From NCBI GenBank assembly GCA_009772935.1, contig WOUR01000013.1, forward strand, positions 1-64,000: DNA of 64,000 bases, read 5' to 3'. The notes beneath the pieces are model-generated. The model searched no databases. It was not told the origin of the DNA and saw only the letters and a list, made by a program, of their open reading frames with translations. The DNA comes from Rhodospirillaceae bacterium. GTDB lineage: Bacteria > Pseudomonadota > Alphaproteobacteria > Reyranellales > Reyranellaceae. The position numbers and the translations under genes were made by a program. Every line of letters begins with the position of its first letter. Within the stretch, counting starts at the first letter, position 1. Below, piece by piece: positions 16,984 to 25,181 of the stretch.

Positions 16984-18152
16984 TGGATCGCCGCCGGCTT
17001 TCGACGATCATCGTCCTGGGGACGGCGCAGACCCTGGCCTGGGGCTCGACCTACTACCTGCCGGCGGTGTTGGCGGACGAGATGTCGCGAGACATCGGCA
17101 TCTCGACCGACCTGTTCTTCGGCACCTTCTCCGCGGCCCTGATCATCTCCGCGATGATCGGGCCGAAGGTCGGGCGGGTGATCGATCGCGCCGGCGGCAA
17201 CGGCGTGCTGTCGGCGTCGAGCCTGCTGTTCGCCGCGGCATTGGTGCTGCTGTCGCAGGCGCAGTCGTTCCTGCCCTTCGCCGCGGCCTGGACCCTGCTG
17301 GGTATCGGCATGGGGCTCGGCCTGTACGACGCCGCCTTCGGCGCGCTGGGACGGCTCTACGGCAAGGAGGCGCGCGGTGCGATCACCGGCATCACCCTGC
17401 TGGCAGGCTTCGCCAGCACCGTCGCCTGGCCGCTCACCGCCTGGGGGGCCGCCGGAATCGGCTGGCGCGAGACCTGCCTGTTGTGGGCGGCCGCGCATAT
17501 CGTGATCGGCCTTCCCTGCAACTCCCTGCTGCTGCCACGCCCGACCGATCTCGCGGCCACCCTGAAGGCGGTCGACGAGCCGGTGCCGTTCGACCGCACG
17601 ATGGTGCTGCTGGCGATCGCCTTCTCGGGCGCGTGGATCGTCTCTTCGGGGATGGCGGCGCACTTTCCGCGCATCATGGAAGCGGCCGGCGCCACGCCCA
17701 CGCAGGCGATTGCGGCCGGCGCGCTGATCGGGCCGGCCCAGGTGGCGGCGCGCATGCTCGAGGCCGGGCCGCTGCGCCACCTGCATCCACTGACCTCGGG
17801 CCGCCTCGCCACCACGACGCATCCCGTGGGCACCGTCCTTCTGCTCGGGTTTGGCGGTGGCCTGATGGCCAGCGTCTTCGCGGTGCTGCACGGGATGGGC
17901 AACGGCGTGATCACCATCGCGCGCGGCACGGTGCCCTTGGCGCTCTATGGCCCCAAGAGCTACGGCTATCGCCTGGGGCTGCTCGGCGCCCCGTCGCGCT
18001 TCCTCTCGGCCGGGGCGCCCTTCGTGTTCGCCGTTCTGATCGACCGGCTGGGCGCCGGCGTCCTGGTCATCTCCTCCGCCCTCTGCCTCACGGCCTTCGC
18101 GGCGCTCTGGATGATCCCGGTGCCGCAACCGACGGCGAGCCATGCCGACTGA
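16983..18152 (+). CDS. MFS transporter coupled to the ArsO-like flavoprotein
   Basis: A 389-residue MFS carrier with about 12 membrane segments, opening TIIVLGTAQTLAWGSTYYLPAVLADEM and with a GPKVGRVIDRAGG motif A. The start ATG shares its first base with the flavoprotein stop, so the pair is translationally coupled and probably acts on the same compound: the flavoprotein modifies it and this carrier exports it. The same arsR-flavoprotein-MFS arrangement is familiar from other proteobacterial ars regions. The exact substrate is unknown. Confidence 0.82.
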   Translation: MDRRRLSTIIVLGTAQTLAWGSTYYLPAVLADEMSRDIGISTDLFFGTFSAALIISAMIGPKVGRVIDRAGGNGVLSASSLLFAAALVLLSQAQSFLPFAAAWTLLGIGMGLGLYDAAFGALGRLYGKEARGAITGITLLAGFASTVAWPLTAWGAAGIGWRETCLLWAAAHIVIGLPCNSLLLPRPTDLAATLKAVDEPVPFDRTMVLLAIAFSGAWIVSSGMAAHFPRIMEAAGATPTQAIAAGALIGPAQVAARMLEAGPLRHLHPLTSGRLATTTHPVGTVLLLGFGGGLMASVFAVLHGMGNGVITIARGTVPLALYGPKSYGYRLGLLGAPSRFLSAGAPFVFAVLIDRLGAGVLVISSALCLTAFAALWMIPVPQPTASHAD

Positions 18153-19386
18153 GGGGCCGACCAGGACGATGTCCGGCCCGCGCCTCGTCGCGATCGTCTG
18201 CGCGGCGCAGATTTTCGTGCAGATCGGCGCCGGCTTCTGGCCCGCGCTGCTGCCGCAGATGATGCAGCGCTGGAGCCTGTCGAACAGCGAGGCGGGCTGG
18301 ATCACCGCGATCTTCTTCGGTGCCTACATGGTGGCGGTGCCGGTGCTGGTCACGCTCACCGACAAGATCGACGGCAAGAGGGTCTATCTGTTCGGCGTCG
18401 CCTGTACGGTCGCCGGTCACCTGATGTTCGGCCTGTTCGCCGACGGCTTCTGGTCGGCCATGGCCACGCGCGCCTTGGCCGGCATCGGCTGGGCGGGCAC
18501 ATACATGACCGGCCTCAAGCTGCTGGCCGATCAGGTCGATTCCAAACTCATGTCGCGCGCCGTCACCGGCCATGCGGCCAGCATCGGCATTTCCGGTGCG
18601 GTCTCCTACCTGCTGGGCGACGTGCTGGCCGACCAGGTCGGCTGGCGCTGGACCTTCGTCTTCTCCGCCGTCACCGCCGCGATCGCCTGGACGATGGTGG
18701 CGCTGTCGGTGGCGCCGAAGCCGCCGGCCCCGCGCACCAAGGCGCAGGGGGCGCTGTTCGATTTCAGGCCGGTCGTCCGCAATACCTCGGCCTTCGCCTA
18801 TTCGGTCGTCTACTGCGTCCATACGCTGGAGATGAGCGCGCTCCGCGGCTGGGGCGTCGCCTTCCTCGCCTTCGTCGCGGGCAGCACCGGTGTCACCGAA
18901 GGCACGCTGTCGCCGGCGCTGGTGGTCACCGTGATGGCGCTGCTGGGGACGTCCGCCAGCGTACTGGGCAACGAGGCCTCGATCCGCTTCGGCCGCCGCC
19001 GGCTCGTCGCCACGGCGATGATCCTGTCGATCGGCTTCGCCGCGATCGTGGGCTTTGCAGGATCGACCAGCTACTGGCTGGCGGTGTTCCTGGTGATCGC
19101 CTACGGCGTCGTGGTGTGGCTCGATTCCTCGTCGGTCACGGCGGGCGCGGCCGGCAACGCCGAGCCCGCACGGCGCGGCGCCACGCTCGCGGTGCATTCG
19201 ACCCTGGGCTATGCGGGCGGCTTCGTCGGGCCGCTGGTGGTGGGTTGGACGCTCGATCTCGCCGGCGGCATGTCGCCGATGGCCTGGGGCCTCGCCTTCC
19301 TCGTGGTGGGCGTGCTGATGCTGGTGGCACTGGCGGCATTTCTTGCGATGAGACCGGCCAATCTCGCCGCGGACCGAGGCGGCTGA
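18142..19386 (+). CDS. MFS transporter, last gene of the ars-linked run
   Basis: A 414-residue MFS carrier with about 12 membrane segments and a short cytoplasmic loop (LTDKIDGKRVYLFG) in the motif A position. It overlaps the previous MFS gene by 11 bp if the ATG at 18142 is used; an alternative ATG at 18169, after a GA-rich stretch, gives a 405-residue protein. The overlap argues for one transcript with the arsenic genes, but nothing in the sequence ties its substrate to arsenic. It is not closely similar to the upstream MFS protein. Confidence 0.8.
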   Translation: MPTEGPTRTMSGPRLVAIVCAAQIFVQIGAGFWPALLPQMMQRWSLSNSEAGWITAIFFGAYMVAVPVLVTLTDKIDGKRVYLFGVACTVAGHLMFGLFADGFWSAMATRALAGIGWAGTYMTGLKLLADQVDSKLMSRAVTGHAASIGISGAVSYLLGDVLADQVGWRWTFVFSAVTAAIAWTMVALSVAPKPPAPRTKAQGALFDFRPVVRNTSAFAYSVVYCVHTLEMSALRGWGVAFLAFVAGSTGVTEGTLSPALVVTVMALLGTSASVLGNEASIRFGRRRLVATAMILSIGFAAIVGFAGSTSYWLAVFLVIAYGVVVWLDSSSVTAGAAGNAEPARRGATLAVHSTLGYAGGFVGPLVVGWTLDLAGGMSPMAWGLAFLVVGVLMLVALAAFLAMRPANLAADRGG

Positions 19387-19418
19387 CGAGAGCGTGCAAG
19401 GCCACGCACTCAGTGAGT

Positions 19419-19679
19419 CTAGCGGCCCGTCCTCGGCGTGGGCTTGGAGGCGGGCCGCTTTTCCAGCCGCTCGATGCGTTGCTCGAAGCTCGTCTGCATC
19501 TTCGTGAGCTGCTGTTCGAGTTGGCGCTCCTGGACCTTGAGCTGCTCGATCTGGCTCGAGAGAGCGGAGATCGAGCGCTGCAAATCGTTGAAGCGCCCCT
19601 CGATGCCGGTCTGCGCCGTGGCAGCGCCGGGAGCGAGGACCAGCGCCAGCAGGGCGAGGCGGGGTAGGGACGCGCTCAT
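19419..19679 (-). CDS. Small secreted coiled-coil protein
   Basis: An 86-residue product with a signal peptide of about 22 residues (LALLALVLAPGAATAQ). The mature part is almost entirely a heptad-patterned coiled coil (DLQRSISALSSQIEQLKVQERQLEQQL), ending in a basic Pro/Lys tail. It is probably periplasmic and oligomeric, with unknown function. It lies 20 bp downstream of the nitronate monooxygenase gene on the same strand and may be cotranscribed. Confidence 0.65.
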   Translation of the reverse strand: MSASLPRLALLALVLAPGAATAQTGIEGRFNDLQRSISALSSQIEQLKVQERQLEQQLTKMQTSFEQRIERLEKRPASKPTPRTGR

Positions 19680-19699
19680 CCGGGGCCGCGCCGGCCGGT

Positions 19700-20701
19700 T
19701 TACTCGGCGGCCTGCTTGAGGCGCGTCGGCACGGTCTCCCCGGCGAACAGGGCGGCGCGCGCGGCGTCGTACTCGGCCTTGAGGCGGGCCACGATCTCGG
19801 CCGCCGGCGGCGCGTCGTGGATCTGGCCGACGCCCTGGCCGGCGCCCCAGATGTCGCGCCAGGCCTTGACCTTCATGTTGCCGCCCGAGCCGAAGTTCAT
19901 CTTGCTCTTGTCGGCTTCCGGCAGCGCGTCGGGATCGAGGCCGGCGGCCGCGATGCTGCGCTTCATGTAGTTGCCGTGCACGCCGGTGAAGAGGTTGGTA
20001 TAGACGATCTCCTCGCCGGTCGAGTCGATGATGCACTGCTTGTTGGCGTCGGTGGCGTTGCCTTCCTTGCTCGCGGTGAAGCGCGTGCCGAGATAGGCGA
20101 GGTCGGCGCCCAGCGCCTGCGCGGCCAGCACCGAGGCGCCGTTGGAGATCGAGCCCGAGAGCAGGATCGTGCCGTCGTAGAACTGGCGCACTTCCGGCAC
20201 CAGCGCGAAGGGCGAGAGGCGGCCGGCATGGCCGCCGGCGCCGGCGCAGACCAGGATGAGGCCGTCGACTCCGGCCTTCAGCGCGCGCTTGGCGTGCGTG
20301 ACGTTGGTCACGTCATGGAACACCAGGCAGCCGTAGCGATGCGCCGAGACGACGACCTCGTCGGGCGCGCGCAGCGAGGTGATCTGGATCGGAACCTTGT
20401 ACTTCTCGCACATGTCGATGTCGTGCTGCAGGCGGTCGTTCGAGGAGTGCACGATCTGGTTGACCGCGAAGGGGGCCACCTTCTTGTCTGGATGCTTGGC
20501 CTTGTAGTCGGCCAGCTCGCCGGTGATGCGCTTCAACCACTCCTCCAGCATCTCCTTCGGCCGCGCGTTGAGGGCCGGGAAGGAGCCGACGACGCCCGCC
20601 TTGCACTGCTCGATGACCAGGTCGGGATTGGAAACGATGAACAGCGGCGCGCCCACCACGGGGATCGAGAGGTTGTCGCGCAGCAGGGCGGGAAGGGACA
20701 T
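19700..20701 (-). CDS. Nitronate monooxygenase / 2-nitropropane dioxygenase family
   Basis: A 333-residue FMN TIM-barrel enzyme. The pattern VVGAPLFIVSNPDLVIEQCKAGVVGSF at the start, the AGAGGHAG phosphate-binding loop near residue 160 and GADLAYLGTRF are standard for the class. Class I enzymes oxidise alkyl nitronates, and propionate-3-nitronate is the usual natural toxic substrate. The catalytic His candidate lies within VFHDV around residue 127. It may be the first gene of a short operon with the coiled-coil protein. Confidence 0.9.
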   Translation of the reverse strand: MSLPALLRDNLSIPVVGAPLFIVSNPDLVIEQCKAGVVGSFPALNARPKEMLEEWLKRITGELADYKAKHPDKKVAPFAVNQIVHSSNDRLQHDIDMCEKYKVPIQITSLRAPDEVVVSAHRYGCLVFHDVTNVTHAKRALKAGVDGLILVCAGAGGHAGRLSPFALVPEVRQFYDGTILLSGSISNGASVLAAQALGADLAYLGTRFTASKEGNATDANKQCIIDSTGEEIVYTNLFTGVHGNYMKRSIAAAGLDPDALPEADKSKMNFGSGGNMKVKAWRDIWGAGQGVGQIHDAPPAAEIVARLKAEYDAARAALFAGETVPTRLKQAAE

Positions 20702-20770
20702 CGTTTCGCTCCTTGGATTCGTCGTTTCGTTGTGTCGGTTACGGGCCTAGCACGGCCATGGTCTTTTTCG

Positions 20771-21442
20771 CTACTTCGCCAGCTCGTAGGCGCCGCCCTT
20801 TTCCAGCGCCCGCTTGTAGGCGGGGCGGGCATGGATCCGGTCGAGGAAGCCCTTGAGCTTCGGCATCTTGTTGATCACCGGCGAGCGTGACGCGGCGGCC
20901 TCCAGCGGGAAGCTCATCTGGATGTCGGCCGCGGTGAAGTCCGGGCCGGCGAACCACTCGCGGCGCATCAGTTCGCCTTCGAGGAACATGAAGTGGTTGC
21001 CGAGCTGCGGCATCAGCAGCGTCTTGTCGGCGCCGCCCGCGATGGCGCGCGCCACCGGCCGCATCAGGAAGGGCACACGCGCGGGCAGGAGACCGAACAC
21101 CAGCTTCATGAACAGGAGCGGCATCAGCGAGCCCTCCGCGTAGTGCATGAAATAGGTGTAGTTCAGCCGCTCGGGCGTGCCGGGGGCGGGGGTGAAGCGG
21201 CCGCCGCCATAGGTCTCCGACAGGTATTCGAGGATGGCGCCCGACTCGGCCAGGACCTTGTCGCCGTCGGTGATGACCGGCGACTTGCCCAGCGGATGCA
21301 CGTTGCGCAGCTCGTCGGGTGCCTGCATCGAGGGTTTGCGCTGGTAGCGCTTGACCTCGTAGGGCAGGCCGAGCTCCTCGAGCATCCAGAGGATGCGCTG
21401 CGAGCGGGAATTGTTCAGATGATGGACGGTGATCATCCTCAC
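20771..21442 (-). CDS. Glutathione S-transferase family protein
   Basis: A 223-residue cytosolic GST. The thioredoxin-like N-domain has HHLNNSRSQRILWMLEELGLPYE with a Ser at the usual catalytic position, then the cis-Pro motif KSPVI and ESGAI that bind glutathione. The all-helical C-domain follows. The ATG at 21442 overlaps the stop of the upstream carotenoid oxygenase gene by 4 bp, so the two are coupled. That pairing suggests it processes or detoxifies a product of the oxygenase, possibly lignin-derived, though this is inference. Confidence 0.92.
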   Translation of the reverse strand: MRMITVHHLNNSRSQRILWMLEELGLPYEVKRYQRKPSMQAPDELRNVHPLGKSPVITDGDKVLAESGAILEYLSETYGGGRFTPAPGTPERLNYTYFMHYAEGSLMPLLFMKLVFGLLPARVPFLMRPVARAIAGGADKTLLMPQLGNHFMFLEGELMRREWFAGPDFTAADIQMSFPLEAAASRSPVINKMPKLKGFLDRIHARPAYKRALEKGGAYELAK

Positions 21443-22872
21443 AGCGTACCGGGGCGCCAGTTGCCGTGGAAGCCCGCCGGAACCCGGCTGCTGAGATGGG
21501 CCAGCGCCACCGGCCCTTTGGCGATGTCGGTCGCTTCGAACACCGCGAGGTCGCTGCGGCCCTCGGCCGAGCGGAAGATCGTCGCCAGCACCCAGCCGTC
21601 GCCCTCGGCGGCCTTTTCATGGCGCGGCACGAACACCGGCTCGCCGAAGCGGTCGTCCTCGCCCGACTTCCAGGTCGCGTTGCTGCCCTTCTTCAGGTCG
21701 TAGTGGGTGATGCCCTCGCCGCGGCGGACACCGGCATGGGCGATGTTGCCCGACACGATCCAGCCGTGGCGGTAGTCGCTCATGCAGAAGCGCTCGTCGA
21801 AGCGCGGGAACTCGCCGGCGCGGTCGTCGAGCTGCTCCTCGCGGAAGGTATTGCCCGGACCGCCGAGGTCGAAGGTCCAGCGGAACAGGCGCGCCGCCGG
21901 CGGCTCCTGGGTCGAGGGCGAACCGTCGGGCAGCGGGAAGAGGGGCGCCACGTCGTACTTCATGACGTCGATCACGACCTTGCCGTCCGGCGTCTCGAAA
22001 TGGTTCATCGGGTGGAACACATAGGACGGCGGCGCCGTCACCCACTTCACGTCGGCCACGGTTCCCTTGCGCGGAATGAAGGCGATGTGCGTGCCCTTGT
22101 CGGGCTCCCAGGCGAAGGGCGGCAGCCCGCCCATCGCGCGCTCCATCGACGAGGTGAGCGGGAAGACCGGCACGACGATCCAGTTCTTCGTCACGGCGAA
22201 GTCGTGGATCATCGACGGGAAGGGGCCTTCGAGCATCTCCGCGCGCGTGACGGTGCCGTCCTCGGTCACGGTCTGGATGCTGATTTCCTTGGTGAAGCGC
22301 CCCGTCGCCGAATAGCCGAAGAAGATCATCTCGCCGGTTTCGGGGTCGAACTTGGGATGGGCGGTGAAGGGGCCGATCAGCTTGTCGCCGAACGTCTCGT
22401 ATCCGCCGTCCTTGGGGCCGACCGGCATCAGGCTCTTGGGGTCGAGCGAGAAGGGCGCATGCGCCTCTTCGAGCGCCAGCAATTTGCCGCCATGCCAGAC
22501 GATGTTGGTGTTGGCGATGGTCGAGTTGAGCGCAAACACCCGCGGGTCGGTGTAGCGCGGATTGCCGAACGTGCCGGAGAGGCCCTCGCCCTCCTCGTTC
22601 TCGATCTTCCACTTGGGCGTCCGCACCCAGCGGTTCTTGTAGGAGACGTTGCCGTTCTCGATGTGGAAGGCGTGGATCATGCCGTCGCCGCCGAACCAGT
22701 GATAGGGCCCGCGCGGCGCGAACTGCGGGTTCGGCCCGTTGCGATAGAGCGTGCCGCACAGTTCCTTCGGCATCTCGCCGGTGATCTGGAGATGCCCGGC
22801 ATCGGCCTCGGTGTTGACCGGCGCGAAGTAGCCGCGGAGGAACGGATTGTCGGTAGGGAATGGCTTGGCCAC
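21439..22872 (-). CDS. Carotenoid/stilbene cleavage oxygenase
   Basis: A 477-residue RPE65/CCD-family non-heme iron dioxygenase. The seven-bladed propeller's four iron-binding histidines are all visible: H172 (TAHPKFD), H223 (MIHDFAVT), H287 (VFHPMNH) and H469 (GFHGNW). Such enzymes split a C=C bond in carotenoids or in lignin-type stilbenes. Start: GTG at 22872, preceded by AGAAGGAGA; a longer open frame extends upstream but through the palindromic region. It is coupled to the GST gene downstream, and a 9-bp inverted repeat in its promoter suggests a dedicated repressor. Confidence 0.92.
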   Translation of the reverse strand: MAKPFPTDNPFLRGYFAPVNTEADAGHLQITGEMPKELCGTLYRNGPNPQFAPRGPYHWFGGDGMIHAFHIENGNVSYKNRWVRTPKWKIENEEGEGLSGTFGNPRYTDPRVFALNSTIANTNIVWHGGKLLALEEAHAPFSLDPKSLMPVGPKDGGYETFGDKLIGPFTAHPKFDPETGEMIFFGYSATGRFTKEISIQTVTEDGTVTRAEMLEGPFPSMIHDFAVTKNWIVVPVFPLTSSMERAMGGLPPFAWEPDKGTHIAFIPRKGTVADVKWVTAPPSYVFHPMNHFETPDGKVVIDVMKYDVAPLFPLPDGSPSTQEPPAARLFRWTFDLGGPGNTFREEQLDDRAGEFPRFDERFCMSDYRHGWIVSGNIAHAGVRRGEGITHYDLKKGSNATWKSGEDDRFGEPVFVPRHEKAAEGDGWVLATIFRSAEGRSDLAVFEATDIAKGPVALAHLSSRVPAGFHGNWRPGTL

Positions 22873-22895
22873 GGGAAGTCTCCTTCTGGGTAACG

Positions 22896-22927
22896 CCGTG
22901 TATCTAAGGGACGTTATCGATACACGG
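22896..22927. promoter_or_regulatory. Operator-like inverted repeat upstream of the carotenoid oxygenase gene
   Basis: Perfect 9-bp arms CCGTGTATC (22896-22904) and GATACACGG (22919-22927) flank a 14-bp spacer, and the right arm overlaps an 8-bp palindrome TATCGATA (22915-22922). It lies 24-55 bp upstream of the GTG start, the normal place for a repressor such as TetR or GntR. No regulator gene is adjacent. Confidence 0.45.
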
Positions 22928-22965
22928 TGTTCCCCGCAAGGGGATATTCGGGGATAAACACCGCT

Positions 22966-23087
22966 GTCGTCTCGACCGGAGCCTCGCGCAGCGAGGCGTA
23001 GTGGAGAGACCTTTTTCCCACGATTTGACGGCTTGAGATGGAAAAAAGGTCTCTCCACTTCGCGCTACGCGCTCCGGTCGAGACGAC
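22966..23087. repeat. Palindromic intergenic repeat, copy 1
   Basis: A 122-bp inverted repeat with 17-bp perfect outer arms (GTCGTCTCGACCGGAGC at 22966-22982 and its complement at 23071-23087) and inner arms TGGAGAGACCTTTTTCC / GGAAAAAAGGTCTCTCCA. It lies between the divergent carotenoid oxygenase and GNAT genes. A diverged second copy is at 30277-30404. No open frame for a transposase is inside, so it is a MITE-like or REP-like element. Confidence 0.85.
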
Positions 23088-23116
23088 GGCCATGGAGATC
23101 GGCTAATGACGCCAGC

Positions 23117-23728
23117 ATGAACCCAACCAGCCCCGTCCTATCGTCCGGCTATTCCGCCGTCCCGCCGGGACACGTCGCTGCCGTCGTGACCAGCCTCGAA
23201 ATGCTGAACCGTCCGCCTGCGCGACCGGCGCAGCCGTTTCCGGCGGGCGTGACGCTCCAGCCGCTGGAGCGGTCGATCGCCGCCTATCGCAAGCTCTATC
23301 GGGCGGTGGGGACGGAGTGGCTGTGGTTCTCGCGGCTGGTCATGGCGGACGAGAAGCTGCGGGCGATCGTCGACAATCCGCAGGTGGAGTTCTTCGCGCT
23401 GCGCCGGGACGGGCAGGATGCCGGGATACTGGAGCTGGACTTCAGCCAGCCGGGCGAATGCGAGCTGGCCTTTTTCGGCGTGGCGCCGGGTCTGGTGGGG
23501 ACGGGCGTCGGGCGCGCGCTGATGAACGAGGCGATCGCGCGGGCCTGGGCGCGGCCCATCCGGCGGTTCTGGGTGCATACCTGCACCCTCGATCATCCGG
23601 CGGCGCTCGATTTCTACCGGCGATCGGGCTTCGTGCCCTTTGCCTTCCAGGTCGAGGTGTTCCCCGACCCGCGCCTCACCGGCGCCCTGCCGCGCGACTG
23701 CTCACGGCACGTGCCGCTGCTCGACTGA
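23117..23728 (+). CDS. GNAT family N-acetyltransferase
   Basis: A 203-residue acetyltransferase. The acetyl-CoA-binding signature is seen as FFGVAPGLVGTGVGRALMNEA, followed by the conserved HTCTLDHPAALDFYRRSGFVPF of motif B. Substrate unknown; the family usually modifies small amines or protein N-termini. The start at 23117 begins the conserved region after 30 residues; longer extension upstream enters the palindromic repeat. Its 3' end overlaps the convergent MFS gene by 27 bp. Confidence 0.85.
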   Translation: MNPTSPVLSSGYSAVPPGHVAAVVTSLEMLNRPPARPAQPFPAGVTLQPLERSIAAYRKLYRAVGTEWLWFSRLVMADEKLRAIVDNPQVEFFALRRDGQDAGILELDFSQPGECELAFFGVAPGLVGTGVGRALMNEAIARAWARPIRRFWVHTCTLDHPAALDFYRRSGFVPFAFQVEVFPDPRLTGALPRDCSRHVPLLD

Positions 23729-25006
23729 CGCCGCGGCGCCCGCGGCCTCACGGTCCTCGACCTTGCGGTAGTGGAACCACCCGGCGATGCCGAGCGCCAG
23801 CAGGAGCAGGCCGAAATAGAATTCCGTGTGGGTCGGGCCGATCAGGTCGAACAGCGGCGTCGCTGCCACGTTGAACAGAAGCATCGAGCCCGCCATGACC
23901 GCCAGCCGCAGGCGGAACACGCGGGCGATCTCGGCGCCATGGAACACGGTCTGCATGCGGGTGATCATCGGGATGAAGAAGAACGGCCCGCCGAAGCCCG
24001 CGACCAGGCCCGCCAGCATCATCGCCGGCAGCTTGTAGGGGTTGTCGATGCCCCAGGCGGCCAGAGCGATCAGGGCGAAGCCGCTGCCCATCGCGACGTA
24101 GCCCAGGAACATGGTGGACAGCGGGCGGCGGAAGCGGACGCTGCCCGCGACCAGGTTGCCGACCACGTCGCCGACGCCGCAGGCGCCGACGATCATGCCG
24201 AGCGACGCCAGCCCGTGCAGACCGAACAGGTGCGGATCGTGCTCGACAACCATCAGCGCGATGCAGAGCTGCAGCGCCACGCTCCACGGGCCATTGGCGA
24301 AGGCATTGACCATCAGCAGGGCGCCCATCGTGCGCTGGCGCAGCATCAGGCGCGCGCCGTCGAGCAGGGCGTCCCAGGCGCCGCGCAGGCCGCCGCGGCC
24401 GGGGCGCGGCTTGCTCGTCGGATCGACCAGCCGGTCGCGCACCGCCCACACCGCCAGGCCTGAGAGCACGAAGCCCACCGCCGTGATCGACAGGAAGTGG
24501 ATCACCGGCAGCAGCGTGTTGAGGACGGCCGCCATCATCGGGCCGATCAGGCGGGCGAGCCGCCACGTCGCGTCGAACAGGCCGTTGATCGCCTGCATGG
24601 CGTCGCGGTCAGTGACCAGCACCGGTACCGCCGACTGCAGCGCCGGCGTGAACACCATGCGCATCGCCGCGAGGCCCATGACCGAGAGGATGAGCAGCGG
24701 GATGGAGACGCCCCAGATGTAGAAGCCGATCACCGGCAGGATGGCGAGCACCGCGCTCGCATACTTGGCGCCGATCATGGCGCGGTCGGCCCGCCAGCGG
24801 TCGAAGGCCGAGGCGCCCAGCAGGCCGACCACCAGCATGGCGGCGTACTGGGTGGCGTTCACGTAGCCCGCGGCATTGCCGATCTGCTCGGCCGCGATCC
24901 ACACGACGGCCACGCGGAACAGATCCTCGCCGATGGTCGAGGCGGCGAGGCCCGACCAGATCGTGGCGACGGCGGGATCCTTGAGCGGACGGAAGACGGG
25001 GATCAT
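23702..25006 (-). CDS. MFS transporter (EntS/Bcr-like branch)
   Basis: A 434-residue membrane protein opening PVFRPLKDPAVATIWSGLAASTIGEDLFRVAVVWIA, typical of the enterobactin-exporter-like MFS branch that has 'no sugar' motif and about 12 membrane segments. Likely an exporter, substrate unknown. The ATG at 25006 starts just before the first helix; the longer open frame upstream crosses a palindromic repeat and is not used. The C-terminal 9 codons overlap the convergent GNAT gene. Confidence 0.8.
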   Translation of the reverse strand: MIPVFRPLKDPAVATIWSGLAASTIGEDLFRVAVVWIAAEQIGNAAGYVNATQYAAMLVVGLLGASAFDRWRADRAMIGAKYASAVLAILPVIGFYIWGVSIPLLILSVMGLAAMRMVFTPALQSAVPVLVTDRDAMQAINGLFDATWRLARLIGPMMAAVLNTLLPVIHFLSITAVGFVLSGLAVWAVRDRLVDPTSKPRPGRGGLRGAWDALLDGARLMLRQRTMGALLMVNAFANGPWSVALQLCIALMVVEHDPHLFGLHGLASLGMIVGACGVGDVVGNLVAGSVRFRRPLSTMFLGYVAMGSGFALIALAAWGIDNPYKLPAMMLAGLVAGFGGPFFFIPMITRMQTVFHGAEIARVFRLRLAVMAGSMLLFNVAATPLFDLIGPTHTEFYFGLLLLALGIAGWFHYRKVEDREAAGAAASVEQRHVP

Positions 25007-25030
25007 GCCGGGTGACGATTCCCCACGATT

Positions 25031-25158
25031 CTCATCCTGAGGAGGCGCCCCTCGAATACCTCGGGGTAAACTCCGCCGCCGTCTCGAAGGATGGGCAACG
25101 GACGCGGTGCGGGTTCCCACTCTTCGAGACGCGGCCTGCGGCCGCTCCTCAGGGTGAG
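25031..25158. repeat. CATCCTGAGGAG-type palindromic intergenic repeat
   Basis: Outer arms CTCATCCTGAGGAG (25031-25044) and CTCCTCAGGGTGAG (25145-25158) pair with one mismatch; inner arms CGTCTCGAAG (25080-25089) and CTTCGAGACG (25122-25131) are perfect. Repeats of this sequence type are common between genes in Bradyrhizobium-like and related alphaproteobacteria. It fills most of the 175-bp gap between the MFS and serine hydrolase genes. Confidence 0.75.
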
Positions 25159-25181
25159 GTTCTGTTCTGCAATCTCAAACG

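Noticed and set aside
18142..18168. The ATG at 18142 versus 18169 for the last MFS gene
   Set aside because: Neither can be excluded. I kept the longer form in the feature list; the shorter one only removes nine residues before the first helix.
21466..22893. A 475-codon + strand frame opposite the carotenoid oxygenase
   Set aside because: The opposite strand has all four iron-binding histidines of a CCD enzyme; this frame is low complexity.
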